A stretch of DNA of 25,590 bases from Leptofilum sp050292445 (lineage in GTDB: Bacteria > Chloroflexota > Anaerolineae > Promineifilales > Promineifilaceae), in the NCBI GenBank assembly GCA_050292445.1, contig JBNKLQ010000061.1:1-25590 (forward strand), in the 5' to 3' direction. Numbering within the stretch: position 1 is the first letter of the stretch; each line of letters opens with the position of its first letter. Made by a program: the position numbers and the translations under genes. Below are positions 1-7,017 of the stretch, piece by piece. A model generated the notes under the pieces. That model had not been told where the DNA came from and searched no databases. It was given only the letters and a program-made list of their open reading frames with translations.

Positions 1-301
1 AGAAGTCGAAGTTAGTACTGGAGGACGAGGCACCACCGCTGCGGGTAGTGTGAGAAAGAGCTACATCCGGAGGAGGAGAGGTGTGGCGACGGACTAGAGG
101 CTTGGGAACAGCAGGGTGAAGAGGCTCATGTGCCACATCCTTATAGAACCTCTCATGAGCCACCGTCTCGATCATGCACATGATATAAGGAGCAAATCCA
201 CAAGATCTCTAAGGGTTGATGGCAATGTTCCATATCTCATCAATAATGTAGTCAAACACATCGTCATTAACTAGGTGAGAAGGTGTGGGTGATTGGCTCA
301 T
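1..301 (-). pseudogene. Stop-interrupted ORF resembling a plant LTR-retrotransposon protein fragment; probable foreign sequence
   Basis: Read on the minus strand from an ATG at 301, the frame runs to base 1 with a single in-frame TAG at 211-209. The peptide contains DYIIDEIWNIAINP, the stop, then SCGFAPYIMCMIE and HERFYKDVAHEPLHP, and ends in a Ser/Thr/Pro-rich stretch. From memory this pattern (D-Y-I..E-I.., S-C-G-[YF]-A-P-Y-I-M..M-I-E, H.P-L) matches segments of grass retrotransposon polyproteins, not bacterial proteins. The interrupting stop fits a decayed element. The stretch lacks ACGGCCGT, whose first copy is at 323. I infer that bases 1 to about 300 are contamination or a chimeric join. 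A bacterial pseudogene is the alternative; the plant assignment rests on recollection, not a search. Confidence 0.45.
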
Positions 302-526
302 TTTTTAAACTCGACTTGTTAGACGGCCGTTTCTGCAAATAGTCTGCCATCCAATCAATAAAAAGTTACATTTAACACGGTGCGTTACCAAATATAACAC
401 AGTGCGTTATATTTTACGCAATTTATGCCATTTTGTACACCCTGATCAAAATAATGGCCTTTAAATTAGCCAAATTTACCAAACAGGATATGCCTCAAAG
501 CTATCTCAAATTTCTCAAGAACTTAA
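302..526. other. AT-rich non-coding region upstream of parA
   Basis: No convincing gene is seen here. The stretch is AT-rich, carries one ACGGCCGT at 323-330 and a pair of 15-bp direct repeats (listed separately). Its position fits a control region for parAB. No cluster of DnaA boxes was found in it. Confidence 0.6.
374..410. repeat. Tandem 15-bp operator-like repeats, 22 bp apart
   Basis: TAACACGGTGCGTTA at 374-388 and TAACACAGTGCGTTA at 396-410 differ at one base and start 22 bp apart, about two helical turns. Each has partial dyad symmetry (TAAC...GTTA). The second lies in a larger inverted repeat with arms TATAAC and GTTATA. Spacing and symmetry suggest a dimeric DNA-binding protein; which one is unknown. 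Confidence 0.5.
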
Positions 527-544
527 TGTCAACCCCGGTTGACA
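527..544. promoter_or_regulatory. Palindrome TGTCAACC-CC-GGTTGACA, copy 1 (candidate ParB-type site)
   Basis: Two perfect 8-bp arms are separated by CC. The same arms recur at 3525-3542 (one mismatch) and 4598-4615 (perfect). This copy lies about 140 bp upstream of the parA start, so it could serve both partition and autoregulation. Its right arm also contains TTGACA, which could act as a -35 box. Confidence 0.6.
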
Positions 545-549
545 CTTCT

Positions 550-578
550 TTGACGCACCTAATCCTTCGTGTTATTGT
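550..578 (+). promoter_or_regulatory. Possible parA promoter
   Basis: TTGACG at 550-555 is followed after 17 bp by TATTGT at 573-578. It lies just downstream of palindrome copy 1, so a protein bound there would sit against the -35 box. The -10 is a moderate match only. Confidence 0.35.
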
Positions 579-637
579 TGACTAGCAAAAATCAAACAAA
601 CGAACGCACGAATCGCACCAACATATTATTTATCTTT

Positions 638-668
638 TCCTCTGTGCCTCAGCGTCTCTGCGTTACGT
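638..668. repeat. CTCTGTG/CTCTGCG-type degenerate repeat in the parA leader
   Basis: The leader holds CTCTGTG, CCTCAGCG and CTCTGCG units close together, ending just before the parA ribosome-binding site. A reverse-complement relative with three CACAGAG units lies at 12459-12495. Similar CTCTGTG/CTCTGCG stretches are a recurrent intergenic repeat in many environmental bacteria as I recall; function unknown. Confidence 0.4.
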
Positions 669-685
669 TTTTCCAAGGAGAAGCG

Positions 686-1468
686 ATGACCAAAATTATT
701 GCCGTTGCCATGCAAAAAGGCGGCGTAGGCAAAACCACCACCACCATTAATCTGGCTGCTGCTCTGAGTGAGATGGGCTACCGCGTTCTTGCGGTAGACC
801 TGGACCCACAATGCAATCTGACACAACATGCCGGTTTTGACCCCGACAATCTTAGCCCCACCATTTACGATGCCTTTAAAGCCGAAATTGACGGCTACGA
901 AAGCGATGTAATTGGCTCCATTTACGAGACTGATGAAAAATTTCACCTGCTGCCCTCACAGGCAGAACTCAGCCTTATCGAGTTGTCGCTCATCAACACG
1001 CTCAGCCGGGAGCGGGTGCTCACCACCATTCTGAGCAGCGTCGCCAACCAATACGACTACATTCTGGTTGATTGCAATCCATCGCTAGGGCTGCTGGTGG
1101 TAAATGCCCTTACAGCCGCTTCCAGCGTCATCATTCCCATCCAAACTGAATACCTGGCCGCCCGTGGCGCGCTGATGATCCTCTCCAGCATCGAGACCGT
1201 GCGGCGCAAAAAACTCAATCCTGCCCTCATCATTGAAGGCATATTGCTCACCATGGCCGACACACGCACCACCCTCACCCGTGACATTCTGGCCGCCATC
1301 GACACCCAGTACGGCGACGGCATCCGCATTTTTGAACCCATCGTCAAGCGGTCTGTGCGCTTTGCCGAAAGTGCCGTTGCCGGACAAAGCATCATCGCCT
1401 ATGACAGCAAAGGCCAAGGGGCTGATGCCTATCGTCAGGTTGCGAAACAAATTGCCAAGGGAGCCTAA
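686..1468 (+). CDS. parA: ParA/Soj-type partition ATPase
   Basis: Cytoplasmic MinD/ParA-family ATPase that works with ParB to segregate DNA. The 260-aa protein starts with the deviant Walker A motif KGGVGKTT (residues 11-18, signature lysine K11), followed by the A' region VDLDPQCNLT near residue 38 and a Walker B segment ILVDCNPSLG near residue 126, where DCNPSLG replaces the more usual DTPPSLG. The ATG at 686 was chosen because AAGGAG ends 5 bases upstream; the frame is open further back to 569, but that part is leader sequence with repeats. Length is typical for chromosomal Soj. The parB start follows two bases after the stop, so the two form an operon. The nearby parS-like site supports a chromosomal rather than purely plasmid system. 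Confidence 0.95.
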   Translation: MTKIIAVAMQKGGVGKTTTTINLAAALSEMGYRVLAVDLDPQCNLTQHAGFDPDNLSPTIYDAFKAEIDGYESDVIGSIYETDEKFHLLPSQAELSLIELSLINTLSRERVLTTILSSVANQYDYILVDCNPSLGLLVVNALTAASSVIIPIQTEYLAARGALMILSSIETVRRKKLNPALIIEGILLTMADTRTTLTRDILAAIDTQYGDGIRIFEPIVKRSVRFAESAVAGQSIIAYDSKGQGADAYRQVAKQIAKGA

Positions 1469-1470
1469 CG

Positions 1471-2589
1471 ATGGGTCGAAAAAAACGCGGCAAAATAAAC
1501 CTTTCCCAACCAAGCAAACCCCATGCTGGGGATCTGGAAAAACTGTTCACTACCAGCGAGGATACTGAACAAGCCTCTGGCCTGGTGCTGTTGGCCCTAC
1601 GCCTGGACGCCATCCAGCCAGACCCTTCTCAACCGCGCCAAACCTTTCCGCAGGAAAGCCTTGAAGAGCTAAGTGAAAGCATTCGCCAGGATGGTGTCAT
1701 TCAACCCATCGAAGTGACCGAATTTGCCCCGAATAATTATTTGATTGTGCATGGGGAGCGGCGCTGGCGTGCGGCTCAGCTGGCTGGTTTAGAAACAATT
1801 CCTGCTGTGGTGCAGCGGCGCAACTATGACAATGTCACTCGCTTTGTGCGCCAACTGGTAGAAAACATCCAGCGCGAAGATTTAAACGATGTGGATCGGG
1901 CAGCGGGTCTGCTGCGGCTGCGGGATTTGATGCAAAATGAGTTGGATGCTGCTCGTGAAGAGGGCGTAACCAGTGATGAACCATGGAGTAAAAAGATTTC
2001 CTGGGCAAAAGTCGGCAAACGATTAGGCTATTCGCGCCAGCGCATTCACCAGCTTATCAAGCTGCTGGATTTACCAGATGAAATTAAGGACGATGTGCGG
2101 GATGGGGTTCTAAGTGAACGAGACACGCGCATTTATCAGGGATTGAAACCATCGCAGCAGCGAGCGCTGCACAAAGCACGTCTGGCCGGGGATTTAACCC
2201 CAGCCGAAGTAAAAGATGTGGCCAGGTATCTCAAAGATAATCCAGACAAAACGGTGTACCAGACCATTCGGGAATTACAGGAGATGGCGGAGGCGGAGGA
2301 ACGGCCGTATGATCCCATCCTTGACTTGCCAGATGAACTGCCAGAAGAAGAACTTTTCACCCCCACTCGTGGCGCTCAATTGCCGCGTGAAGAAGACACG
2401 CTGCCGGATTTAGCCCCCGGCACGATGCGTGTGGACAACATCACCCGGCTGGGGTACATCATGCAACATTTGTCACGCATTCGAGCACAGGGCTTGCCCC
2501 CTGGGGAAAAGGCAGAAGTCTTAAGCAGACTAAGAATCATTCAGCAATATGTGAACAGTTTGCTTGTGGCTATTGGGGAGGATGATTGA
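1471..2589 (+). CDS. parB: ParB/Spo0J-type partition protein with an atypical HTH region
   Basis: DNA-binding CTPase-fold partner of ParA. The 372-aa protein has a basic N terminus, a ParB N-terminal domain at about residues 40-150 with box II GERRWR (95-100) and ENIQREDLN (131-139), then a helix-turn-helix at about 177-200. The start ATG at 1471 is preceded by AAGGGAG 7 bases upstream, inside the end of parA. Two features are odd. About 20 charged residues (near 153-177) are inserted before the helix-turn-helix, and the recognition region reads SRQRIHQLIKLLDLP instead of the usual S-R-x-x-V-A-N-x-L-R-L-L-x-L-P. The C-terminal ~130 residues are acidic and predicted helical. Sequence preference may therefore differ from classical parS; the TGTCAACC palindromes nearby are candidate targets. 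The gene ends tail-to-tail with the response regulator at 2638. Confidence 0.92.
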   Translation: MGRKKRGKINLSQPSKPHAGDLEKLFTTSEDTEQASGLVLLALRLDAIQPDPSQPRQTFPQESLEELSESIRQDGVIQPIEVTEFAPNNYLIVHGERRWRAAQLAGLETIPAVVQRRNYDNVTRFVRQLVENIQREDLNDVDRAAGLLRLRDLMQNELDAAREEGVTSDEPWSKKISWAKVGKRLGYSRQRIHQLIKLLDLPDEIKDDVRDGVLSERDTRIYQGLKPSQQRALHKARLAGDLTPAEVKDVARYLKDNPDKTVYQTIRELQEMAEAEERPYDPILDLPDELPEEELFTPTRGAQLPREEDTLPDLAPGTMRVDNITRLGYIMQHLSRIRAQGLPPGEKAEVLSRLRIIQQYVNSLLVAIGEDD

Positions 2590-2637
2590 TCGCCATCAAT
2601 CTATTTGGATATCTGGGGAAAGTAAACGGCCGTTTGC

Positions 2638-3381
2638 CTATAAATCCGCCTGGGCCATCTCCAACGTGCCATTTGAGGAAACGGAATCCGCATCAAGCCG
2701 TTCAAAGCGATAGCCGACACCCCGCTCGTTGTGAATATAGACAGGATGTGAGGGGTCCGTTTCTAGCTTCTTACGCAAGTGTCCCACAAAAATCCGCACG
2801 TAATTGACATCAAACGTGTAAGAACTGTCCCACACCTTGGTAAACAACCTTTCGTGATCAACGACAGCCGGTGAATCCATAACTAAGGCAACCAGCAACG
2901 CAAACTCTTTTTTGGTTAGCTTGAGCACTTCCCCATCTTTAATCACTTCCCGCTTTCGAACATCAATTGAGAGGGTATCATCCTTGTATATCTTGCCATG
3001 TGGCGCTTTGAGAGACCAGCGCAGGGCAGAGCGAATACGAGCAATCATCACATTTTGGTTGAATGGCTTGGTAACGTAGTCGTTGGCACCCAGATTCAAC
3101 CCACGCACCGTGTCCTCATCCGTGACGTGTGAGGCCGTTAGAATGATGATGGGCACGGCCGATTTCTCTCGAATCTGCTCACATACTTGCCAGCCATCCA
3201 CAATTGGCATGCTCAAATCCAGCACAACCAGATCTGGATCGTGTTCTTTCAACATCTCCAGTCCAGTCAGACCATTTTCTGCCAGTAAGGGCTGGTAACC
3301 ATTGTTGAGCAGCAAATGTTTCATCACCAGCAACATTTCTCGGCTGTCATCAATTACCAGAACTTTTTCTTTGTTTGCCAT
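2638..3381 (-). CDS. OmpR/PhoB-type response regulator (KdpE-like), orphan
   Basis: Phosphorylation-controlled transcription factor. Of 247 residues, 1-120 form the receiver, with the acidic pair D11-D12, phospho-acceptor D55 (LVVLDLSMP), T82 and K105 (TKPF). Residues ~130-235 form a winged helix with the family signatures LTKKEFALL, VWDSS, VRIFVGHLRKKLE and GVGYRFE. The ATG at 3381 has GGGAG about 9 bases upstream. No histidine kinase lies beside it; the only kinase in the window (17981-20134) is of NarL type with its own partner. The gene is convergent with parB, and the 48-bp gap between their stops carries an ACGGCCGT palindrome at 2626. The upstream 3382-3648 gap, shared with the aldo/keto reductase, holds the parS-like site. 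Target genes cannot be told from the sequence. Confidence 0.9.
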   Translation of the reverse strand: MANKEKVLVIDDSREMLLVMKHLLLNNGYQPLLAENGLTGLEMLKEHDPDLVVLDLSMPIVDGWQVCEQIREKSAVPIIILTASHVTDEDTVRGLNLGANDYVTKPFNQNVMIARIRSALRWSLKAPHGKIYKDDTLSIDVRKREVIKDGEVLKLTKKEFALLVALVMDSPAVVDHERLFTKVWDSSYTFDVNYVRIFVGHLRKKLETDPSHPVYIHNERGVGYRFERLDADSVSSNGTLEMAQADL

Positions 3382-3524
3382 GATCTAATCTCCCAAGCCC
3401 GGTTAATCTCTTAATGTTTATCTTACTATAAGGGGTAGTTTATAGCGAAGCAAGCAACCATGACTAAAGTTTAGCAACAGACAGCTAATAATAATGGTTA
3501 ATCTCTCTGGAGTAGCTGTCGATC

Positions 3525-3542
3525 TGTCAACCGTGGTTGACG
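3525..3542. promoter_or_regulatory. Palindrome TGTCAACC-GT-GGTTGACg, copy 2
   Basis: Same arms as copies at 527 and 4598, with only the last base different. It lies between divergent genes and its right end overlaps the first two bases of the parS-like 16-mer at 3541, making a compact double site. Confidence 0.6.
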
Positions 3543-3556
3543 TTTCACGGGAAACA
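3541..3556. promoter_or_regulatory. parS: parS-like site (14 of 16 matches to the bacterial consensus)
   Basis: The sequence CGTTTCACGGGAAACA matches consensus parS TGTTTCACGTGAAACA at 14 of 16 positions (differences at positions 1 and 10). The match to the related Noc site is poorer. It lies 950 bp downstream of parB in a non-coding gap, the usual setting for a chromosomal centromere site. Whether this atypical ParB reads it is untested. Confidence 0.65.
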
Positions 3557-3648
3557 TTTATGTAAATGCATTGTCGATTCTGCTGTTACGCTTTACGATT
3601 GGGCGCACAGAGGACAGCAAGCTATCATAAGACCAGCGAGAGATTTTT

Positions 3649-5169
3649 ATGGGTATTCTGGGCAAAGCAACGGCCGTTTCCACACAATCTTACTTTCAAC
3701 AGCATCCTGCCGTCAGCACGACGGCGCTGCCCAAATTGGGTTGGCACATCAGCCAAGCAGGGTTTGGCAGCTATCGCGTTAACACCGGGGAAAAAATCCA
3801 TGAACAAGCGTTGAGACAGGCACTGCAAAACGGCATCAACCTCATCGACACCAGCAGCAATTACGGTGACGGTGGTGCTGAGCGACTGATTGGCCGCATA
3901 CTGGTAGAGCAGATCGATGCAGGCGAATTACAGCGGGAGCAGGTGGTCATCGTCTCTAAAGCGGGCTATTTGCAGGGGTTCAACTATGCCCTGGCTCAGC
4001 AGCGCAAAAAGGAGGGACGGCCGTTTCCCAACCTGGTGAAATATACCGATGGCCTCGATCACTGCATTCATCCCGAATTTCTGGATGACCAGCTCACGCG
4101 CAGCCTGGAACAGCTCAATTTAGAAACGCTGGATGTTTATCTGCTGCATAACCCGGAATATTACCTGAGCTGGGCACAGCGCCGCCCCATTCCCCTGGAT
4201 GAAGCGCGACAAAACTACTACCAGCGCATCCGACTGGCTTTTGAATTTTTAGAGCAGGCGGTGGCGAACGGCCGTATCCAAAGCTACGGCATCAGCTCGA
4301 ACACGTTTCCTGAACCGGCCCGCAGCTACACCTTCACCGACCTCAGCCGCATCTGGCAAATTGCCCAGGAAATCAGCCCAGATCATCATTTCCGCTGGGT
4401 GCAGTTGCCCATGAATCTGTTGGAAACAGAGGCTGCTACTGAGCCAAATCAGCCAGATGGCCAAACCGTGTTACAGTTTGCTCAGGCGCATGATCTGGCG
4501 GTGCTGGTAAACCGGCCGCTCAACGCCATTGTGCAAGAGAGCCTGACCCGGCTGGCAGACGTGCTGCCCCCCAGCTATCCAGCCACACCGGAGGAGGTGT
4601 CAACCGCGGTTGACAGTTGCGTACAATTGGAAACCCAGTTTGTCAGCCAACATTTGTCCAATCTATCTCTGGACGATGAAACCAATCAACAGCTGTTAGA
4701 TTATCTTTCTGTGGGAAGAATGTTGGAAGGAAATTGGGGCGGTTTTGGCACGTTTCAGAACTGGCAGGATGTAAAGGCTCGATTTATCTTACCCCGCTCA
4801 CAAACGGCCGTAGAATTTCTCTCCAACCGCCCAAATTTGCCCGCTGAGGCAGCTTTATGGCTCGACGAGTATGTGGAGGCAGCTAACATTACACTGGCAG
4901 CGTTAAGCGCATTTTATCAGGAACAGGCGGCTAAACGAACGACACGCATCCAGGAAACGGCCGTTACGGCTGATCCTGATTGGCAAGCACAGAGTTTGAG
5001 CCAAACGGCCGTGCGTGCGCTCCGCAGCAGCACTGGTGTCAGCAGCGTGTTGGTGGGCATGAGGCAGCAGCCATACGTCCTGGATATTTTAGGCGACTTG
5101 ACCCGCCCAGTCGCTGTGAAAGATCGCTCAGAATCTTGGCAAAAAATGCACGAAAACAGTGATAGGTGA
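3649..5169 (+). CDS. Aldo/keto reductase with a long C-terminal extension
   Basis: Predicted cytoplasmic NAD(P)H-dependent oxidoreductase of the aldo/keto reductase superfamily; substrate unknown. The TIM-barrel signatures are present: LGWHISQAGFGSYRV (30-44), IDTSSNYGDGGAE with catalytic Asp67 and Tyr72, SKAGY with Lys104, and VYLLHNPE with His167. At 506 aa it is well above the usual ~320 aa; the extra residues lie partly within and mostly after the barrel, a feature of a long subgroup in bacteria and plants. The ATG at 3649 has only a weak GAGAG upstream, and the first ~25 residues precede the conserved part, so the start is uncertain. The gene carries six ACGGCCGT copies and palindrome copy 3. 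It precedes the small helical gene at 5260 in the same direction. Confidence 0.85.
   Translation: MGILGKATAVSTQSYFQQHPAVSTTALPKLGWHISQAGFGSYRVNTGEKIHEQALRQALQNGINLIDTSSNYGDGGAERLIGRILVEQIDAGELQREQVVIVSKAGYLQGFNYALAQQRKKEGRPFPNLVKYTDGLDHCIHPEFLDDQLTRSLEQLNLETLDVYLLHNPEYYLSWAQRRPIPLDEARQNYYQRIRLAFEFLEQAVANGRIQSYGISSNTFPEPARSYTFTDLSRIWQIAQEISPDHHFRWVQLPMNLLETEAATEPNQPDGQTVLQFAQAHDLAVLVNRPLNAIVQESLTRLADVLPPSYPATPEEVSTAVDSCVQLETQFVSQHLSNLSLDDETNQQLLDYLSVGRMLEGNWGGFGTFQNWQDVKARFILPRSQTAVEFLSNRPNLPAEAALWLDEYVEAANITLAALSAFYQEQAAKRTTRIQETAVTADPDWQAQSLSQTAVRALRSSTGVSSVLVGMRQQPYVLDILGDLTRPVAVKDRSESWQKMHENSDR
4598..4615. promoter_or_regulatory. Palindrome TGTCAACC-GC-GGTTGACA, copy 3 (inside a gene)
   Basis: A perfect copy of the palindrome at 527 sits within the aldo/keto reductase reading frame (residues ~317-323, Val-Ser-Thr-Ala-Val-Asp). 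Location inside a coding region is common for parS-type sites and unusual for promoters' operators. Confidence 0.6.
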
Positions 5170-5259
5170 TAGAGTAAAAAGTAGAAAGAGAACATAAATT
5201 GTGACCTGTCAGATAAACCAGTGTCAAAAGCATTGCAACACAATTAAAAGGAGCAAAAA

Positions 5260-5460
5260 ATGGACGAATTAGTAAAGATGGTTTCGGAAAAAACAGGTTT
5301 ACCGGAAGATCAGGCCAGGAAAGCAGCCGAAGCTGTTTTGGAATTCCTGAAGGAAAAATTGCCAGCCCCGCTGGCGGGGCAGCTGGACAACTTGCTAGAG
5401 AATCCCGGCCTGGCCGATCAGGCATCGGGTCTGCTGGATAATCTATTTGGGAATAAGTAA
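5260..5460 (+). CDS. Small helical protein, DUF2267-like
   Basis: A 66-aa soluble, acidic, predicted all-helical protein. It opens MDELVKMVSEKTGLPEDQA, followed by an amphipathic helix and KLPAPLAGQLDNLLENP. The pattern (GL.e.qA.kA..aVL.fLkekLP.pla.qld.LL) resembles the repeating unit of DUF2267/DUF937-type proteins, of which it would be a single copy. AAGGAG lies 7 bases before the ATG, a strong ribosome-binding site that supports the gene despite its size. It is followed by a perfect hairpin at 5473-5517. It may be transcribed with the aldo/keto reductase 90 bp upstream or alone. Role unknown. Confidence 0.8.
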   Translation: MDELVKMVSEKTGLPEDQARKAAEAVLEFLKEKLPAPLAGQLDNLLENPGLADQASGLLDNLFGNK

Positions 5461-5472
5461 GCGGGAGAAATC

Positions 5473-5517
5473 AGTAAAAAGTGGTAAGTGGCAACTTCTC
5501 ACTTACCACTTTTTACT
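5473..5517. terminator. Long perfect hairpin between convergent genes (bidirectional terminator candidate)
   Basis: Perfect 17-bp arms at 5473-5489 and 5501-5517 (18 bp counting 5490/5500), with a 9-11-nt loop. The arms start AGTAAAAAGTGG, so each strand ends in an A/T-rich arm. It sits between the stop at 5460 (+) and the stop near 5513 (-). It belongs to the same simple-repeat style as the hairpin at 13195-13243. Confidence 0.65.
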
Positions 5518-5884
5518 TTTCACTTGTTTCATCCGGCAGGATTTCCCGGTACAAAAACCAGCTCCCCAGCCGTTGTTCTTGCCCTTTGGGTGCCCGGTCG
5601 TAGTAAATATCAAAGAGACGGCCGTTTTCCACCTGTACCCGAAAATAATACCGCCCCACACCCCAAGACCCACGTTTTGCCGCCTTTTTCAAATTCTCTG
5701 GCCGCATATTGTTGGCCATTCGCCCGCGACGGCCGTAATCACGCCACTCCTGTAAATTAGCCACAATCTCGAAGGTTTCCTCACGCCAGGTAAAACGAGC
5801 TGGGCAGGGCGGCAGCTTGGCAAACAGTGGTGGTTGGTCAAATTCCACCGTGATCGGATCGCCGATGAAGCGTGTAGGGGGCAT
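5513..5884 (-). CDS. DUF6504 family protein
   Basis: A 123-aa soluble protein of unknown function. The family pattern is visible in order: FIGDPITVEFDQPP near the start, CPARFTWREETFEIVANLQEWRDYG, then WGVGRYYFRVQVENGRLFDIYYDR and SWFLYREI at the end. The ATG at 5884 is chosen because its A is the last base of the upstream gene's TGA stop (TGATG overlap), which indicates translational coupling; an in-frame TTG at 5896 is less likely. Proteins of this family are widespread in Actinobacteria and Chloroflexota; I know of no assigned activity. The stop lies within the right arm of the hairpin at 5473-5517. Confidence 0.85.
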   Translation of the reverse strand: MPPTRFIGDPITVEFDQPPLFAKLPPCPARFTWREETFEIVANLQEWRDYGRRGRMANNMRPENLKKAAKRGSWGVGRYYFRVQVENGRLFDIYYDRAPKGQEQRLGSWFLYREILPDETSEK

Positions 5885-6891
5885 CAGGGTGTCCAACTCA
5901 GCGAATCAGCCGCAGACAGGTCGAGCAGTTGACGCAGTTCACTGCCATCTGGCTGCATCAGATAAATGCCGGATTGTGAACTAAAAGCAATGGAACGGCC
6001 GTCTGGCGACACAACACCATATTGCCCCACCAGCGCATCTGTGGTCACCGCTTCTGGCTCACCACCAGTCACCGGCAAACGCCACCAGCGCGAAGGCAGA
6101 CTATGGGCGGAGGCAACTCCAATGCCCAGCAATCGCTCCCACCAGGTAGCTGAACTGGTCTGCTCCGCCACAGCTGAAAAATACAGCCATTGCCCATCAG
6201 TCGAGAAAAACGGGGCATCTAGCGTTGTAAACCGGTCACGGGGCACCAGCAAGGTAGGATTACTGCCATCGGGTTCCGCCACAATGAGCTCAGCCAGTAG
6301 CGAATCCTGGTCAATGTGAACGTAGGCCAGGGAACGGCCGTCTGGTGAAACCCGAGGCCAGATGCCATTTTCGGCCACCATCGCCACCTCACCTGTGGCT
6401 AAATCGAGCCGCTCCAAGGTGGTGCTAAAGCTAAACACTTCCTCGTCCAGCGGCAAAACGTGCGAATAATACAGCTGCTGCCCGTCTGGTGACCAGGTGG
6501 GATTGAAGAAAACCTCCTGTTCTGCCGTGCGCTCGATGAGCAAGCGCGGCTCGCTGCGGCCGTCGGCCAGGAGCAAATAAAAGTTGCTGTAGCCAAACTG
6601 AATCTCATTTTCACCAGGGGAAGGGGCATAAGTCAGGGCAATCTGGCTGCCATCTGGCGAAGCGGCCATGTGGCTCAACCAGGCATTCTCCGGCACCTCA
6701 AACATCGTCTGGCTGCTGTCGCTGGCAAAATCATAGCGCATCAGGGCCTGACGGCGCGGTTCTTGCAGAATGTAGAAGAGGGAACCTGTGGTGTCGGTTG
6801 TTTCGGAGGAAACGGCCGTATCCACCGCACGCCCACCACAGGCCATCAGCAGCAAAAAAAGTGCAAAAATCAACGTTTGGGCAGGTTTCAT
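5884..6891 (-). CDS. Lipoprotein with WD40-like/TolB-like beta-propeller (PD40 repeats)
   Basis: Probable surface-anchored lipoprotein of 335 aa. The N terminus has a basic start, a hydrophobic core and the lipobox LMAC, with the acylated cysteine at residue 18 followed by GG. Mature sequence then shows at least five propeller blades marked by S-P-D-G or S-T-D-G followed by aromatic/hydrophobic strands (SPDGSQIAL, SPDGQQLYYS, SPDGRSLAYV, STDGQWLYFS, SPDGRSIAFS). Such propellers usually serve as binding or scaffold domains; no catalytic domain is present and the partner is unknown. Translation is coupled to the DUF6504 gene by a one-base overlap. No clear ribosome-binding site precedes the ATG at 6891. 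Four ACGGCCGT copies fall near blade turns or the linker. Confidence 0.85.
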   Translation of the reverse strand: MKPAQTLIFALFLLLMACGGRAVDTAVSSETTDTTGSLFYILQEPRRQALMRYDFASDSSQTMFEVPENAWLSHMAASPDGSQIALTYAPSPGENEIQFGYSNFYLLLADGRSEPRLLIERTAEQEVFFNPTWSPDGQQLYYSHVLPLDEEVFSFSTTLERLDLATGEVAMVAENGIWPRVSPDGRSLAYVHIDQDSLLAELIVAEPDGSNPTLLVPRDRFTTLDAPFFSTDGQWLYFSAVAEQTSSATWWERLLGIGVASAHSLPSRWWRLPVTGGEPEAVTTDALVGQYGVVSPDGRSIAFSSQSGIYLMQPDGSELRQLLDLSAADSLSWTP

Positions 6892-6941
6892 GGGGCAATT
6901 GTATCTGTTTTTGGGTGAGATTGGAGAGCAGCGTCAGTGAT

Positions 6942-7013
6942 CAGTAATCAGTGGCCAGTAGGTCAGTATTCAGTAGGAAATTGGCTCACCGATTACTGTT
7001 TCACTGATTACTG
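6942..7013. repeat. Inverted repeat of CAGT/AATC units
   Basis: Perfect 12-bp arms CAGTAATCAGTG (6942-6953) and CACTGATTACTG (7002-7013) enclose a segment with further CAGT units. It lies between two minus-strand genes, directly after the radical SAM stop, and could end that transcript. It resembles the inverted repeat at 17906-17961. Confidence 0.6.
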
Positions 7014-7017
7014 CTTA

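Noticed and set aside
569..685. N-terminal extension of ParA to an upstream TTG
   Set aside because: The extension encodes repeat-containing leader sequence; the ATG at 686 has AAGGAG at the right distance and gives a normal ParA start.
1085..1513. Long antisense reading frame across parA
   Set aside because: Shadow of parA with no ribosome-binding site and no recognisable domain; parA is certain.
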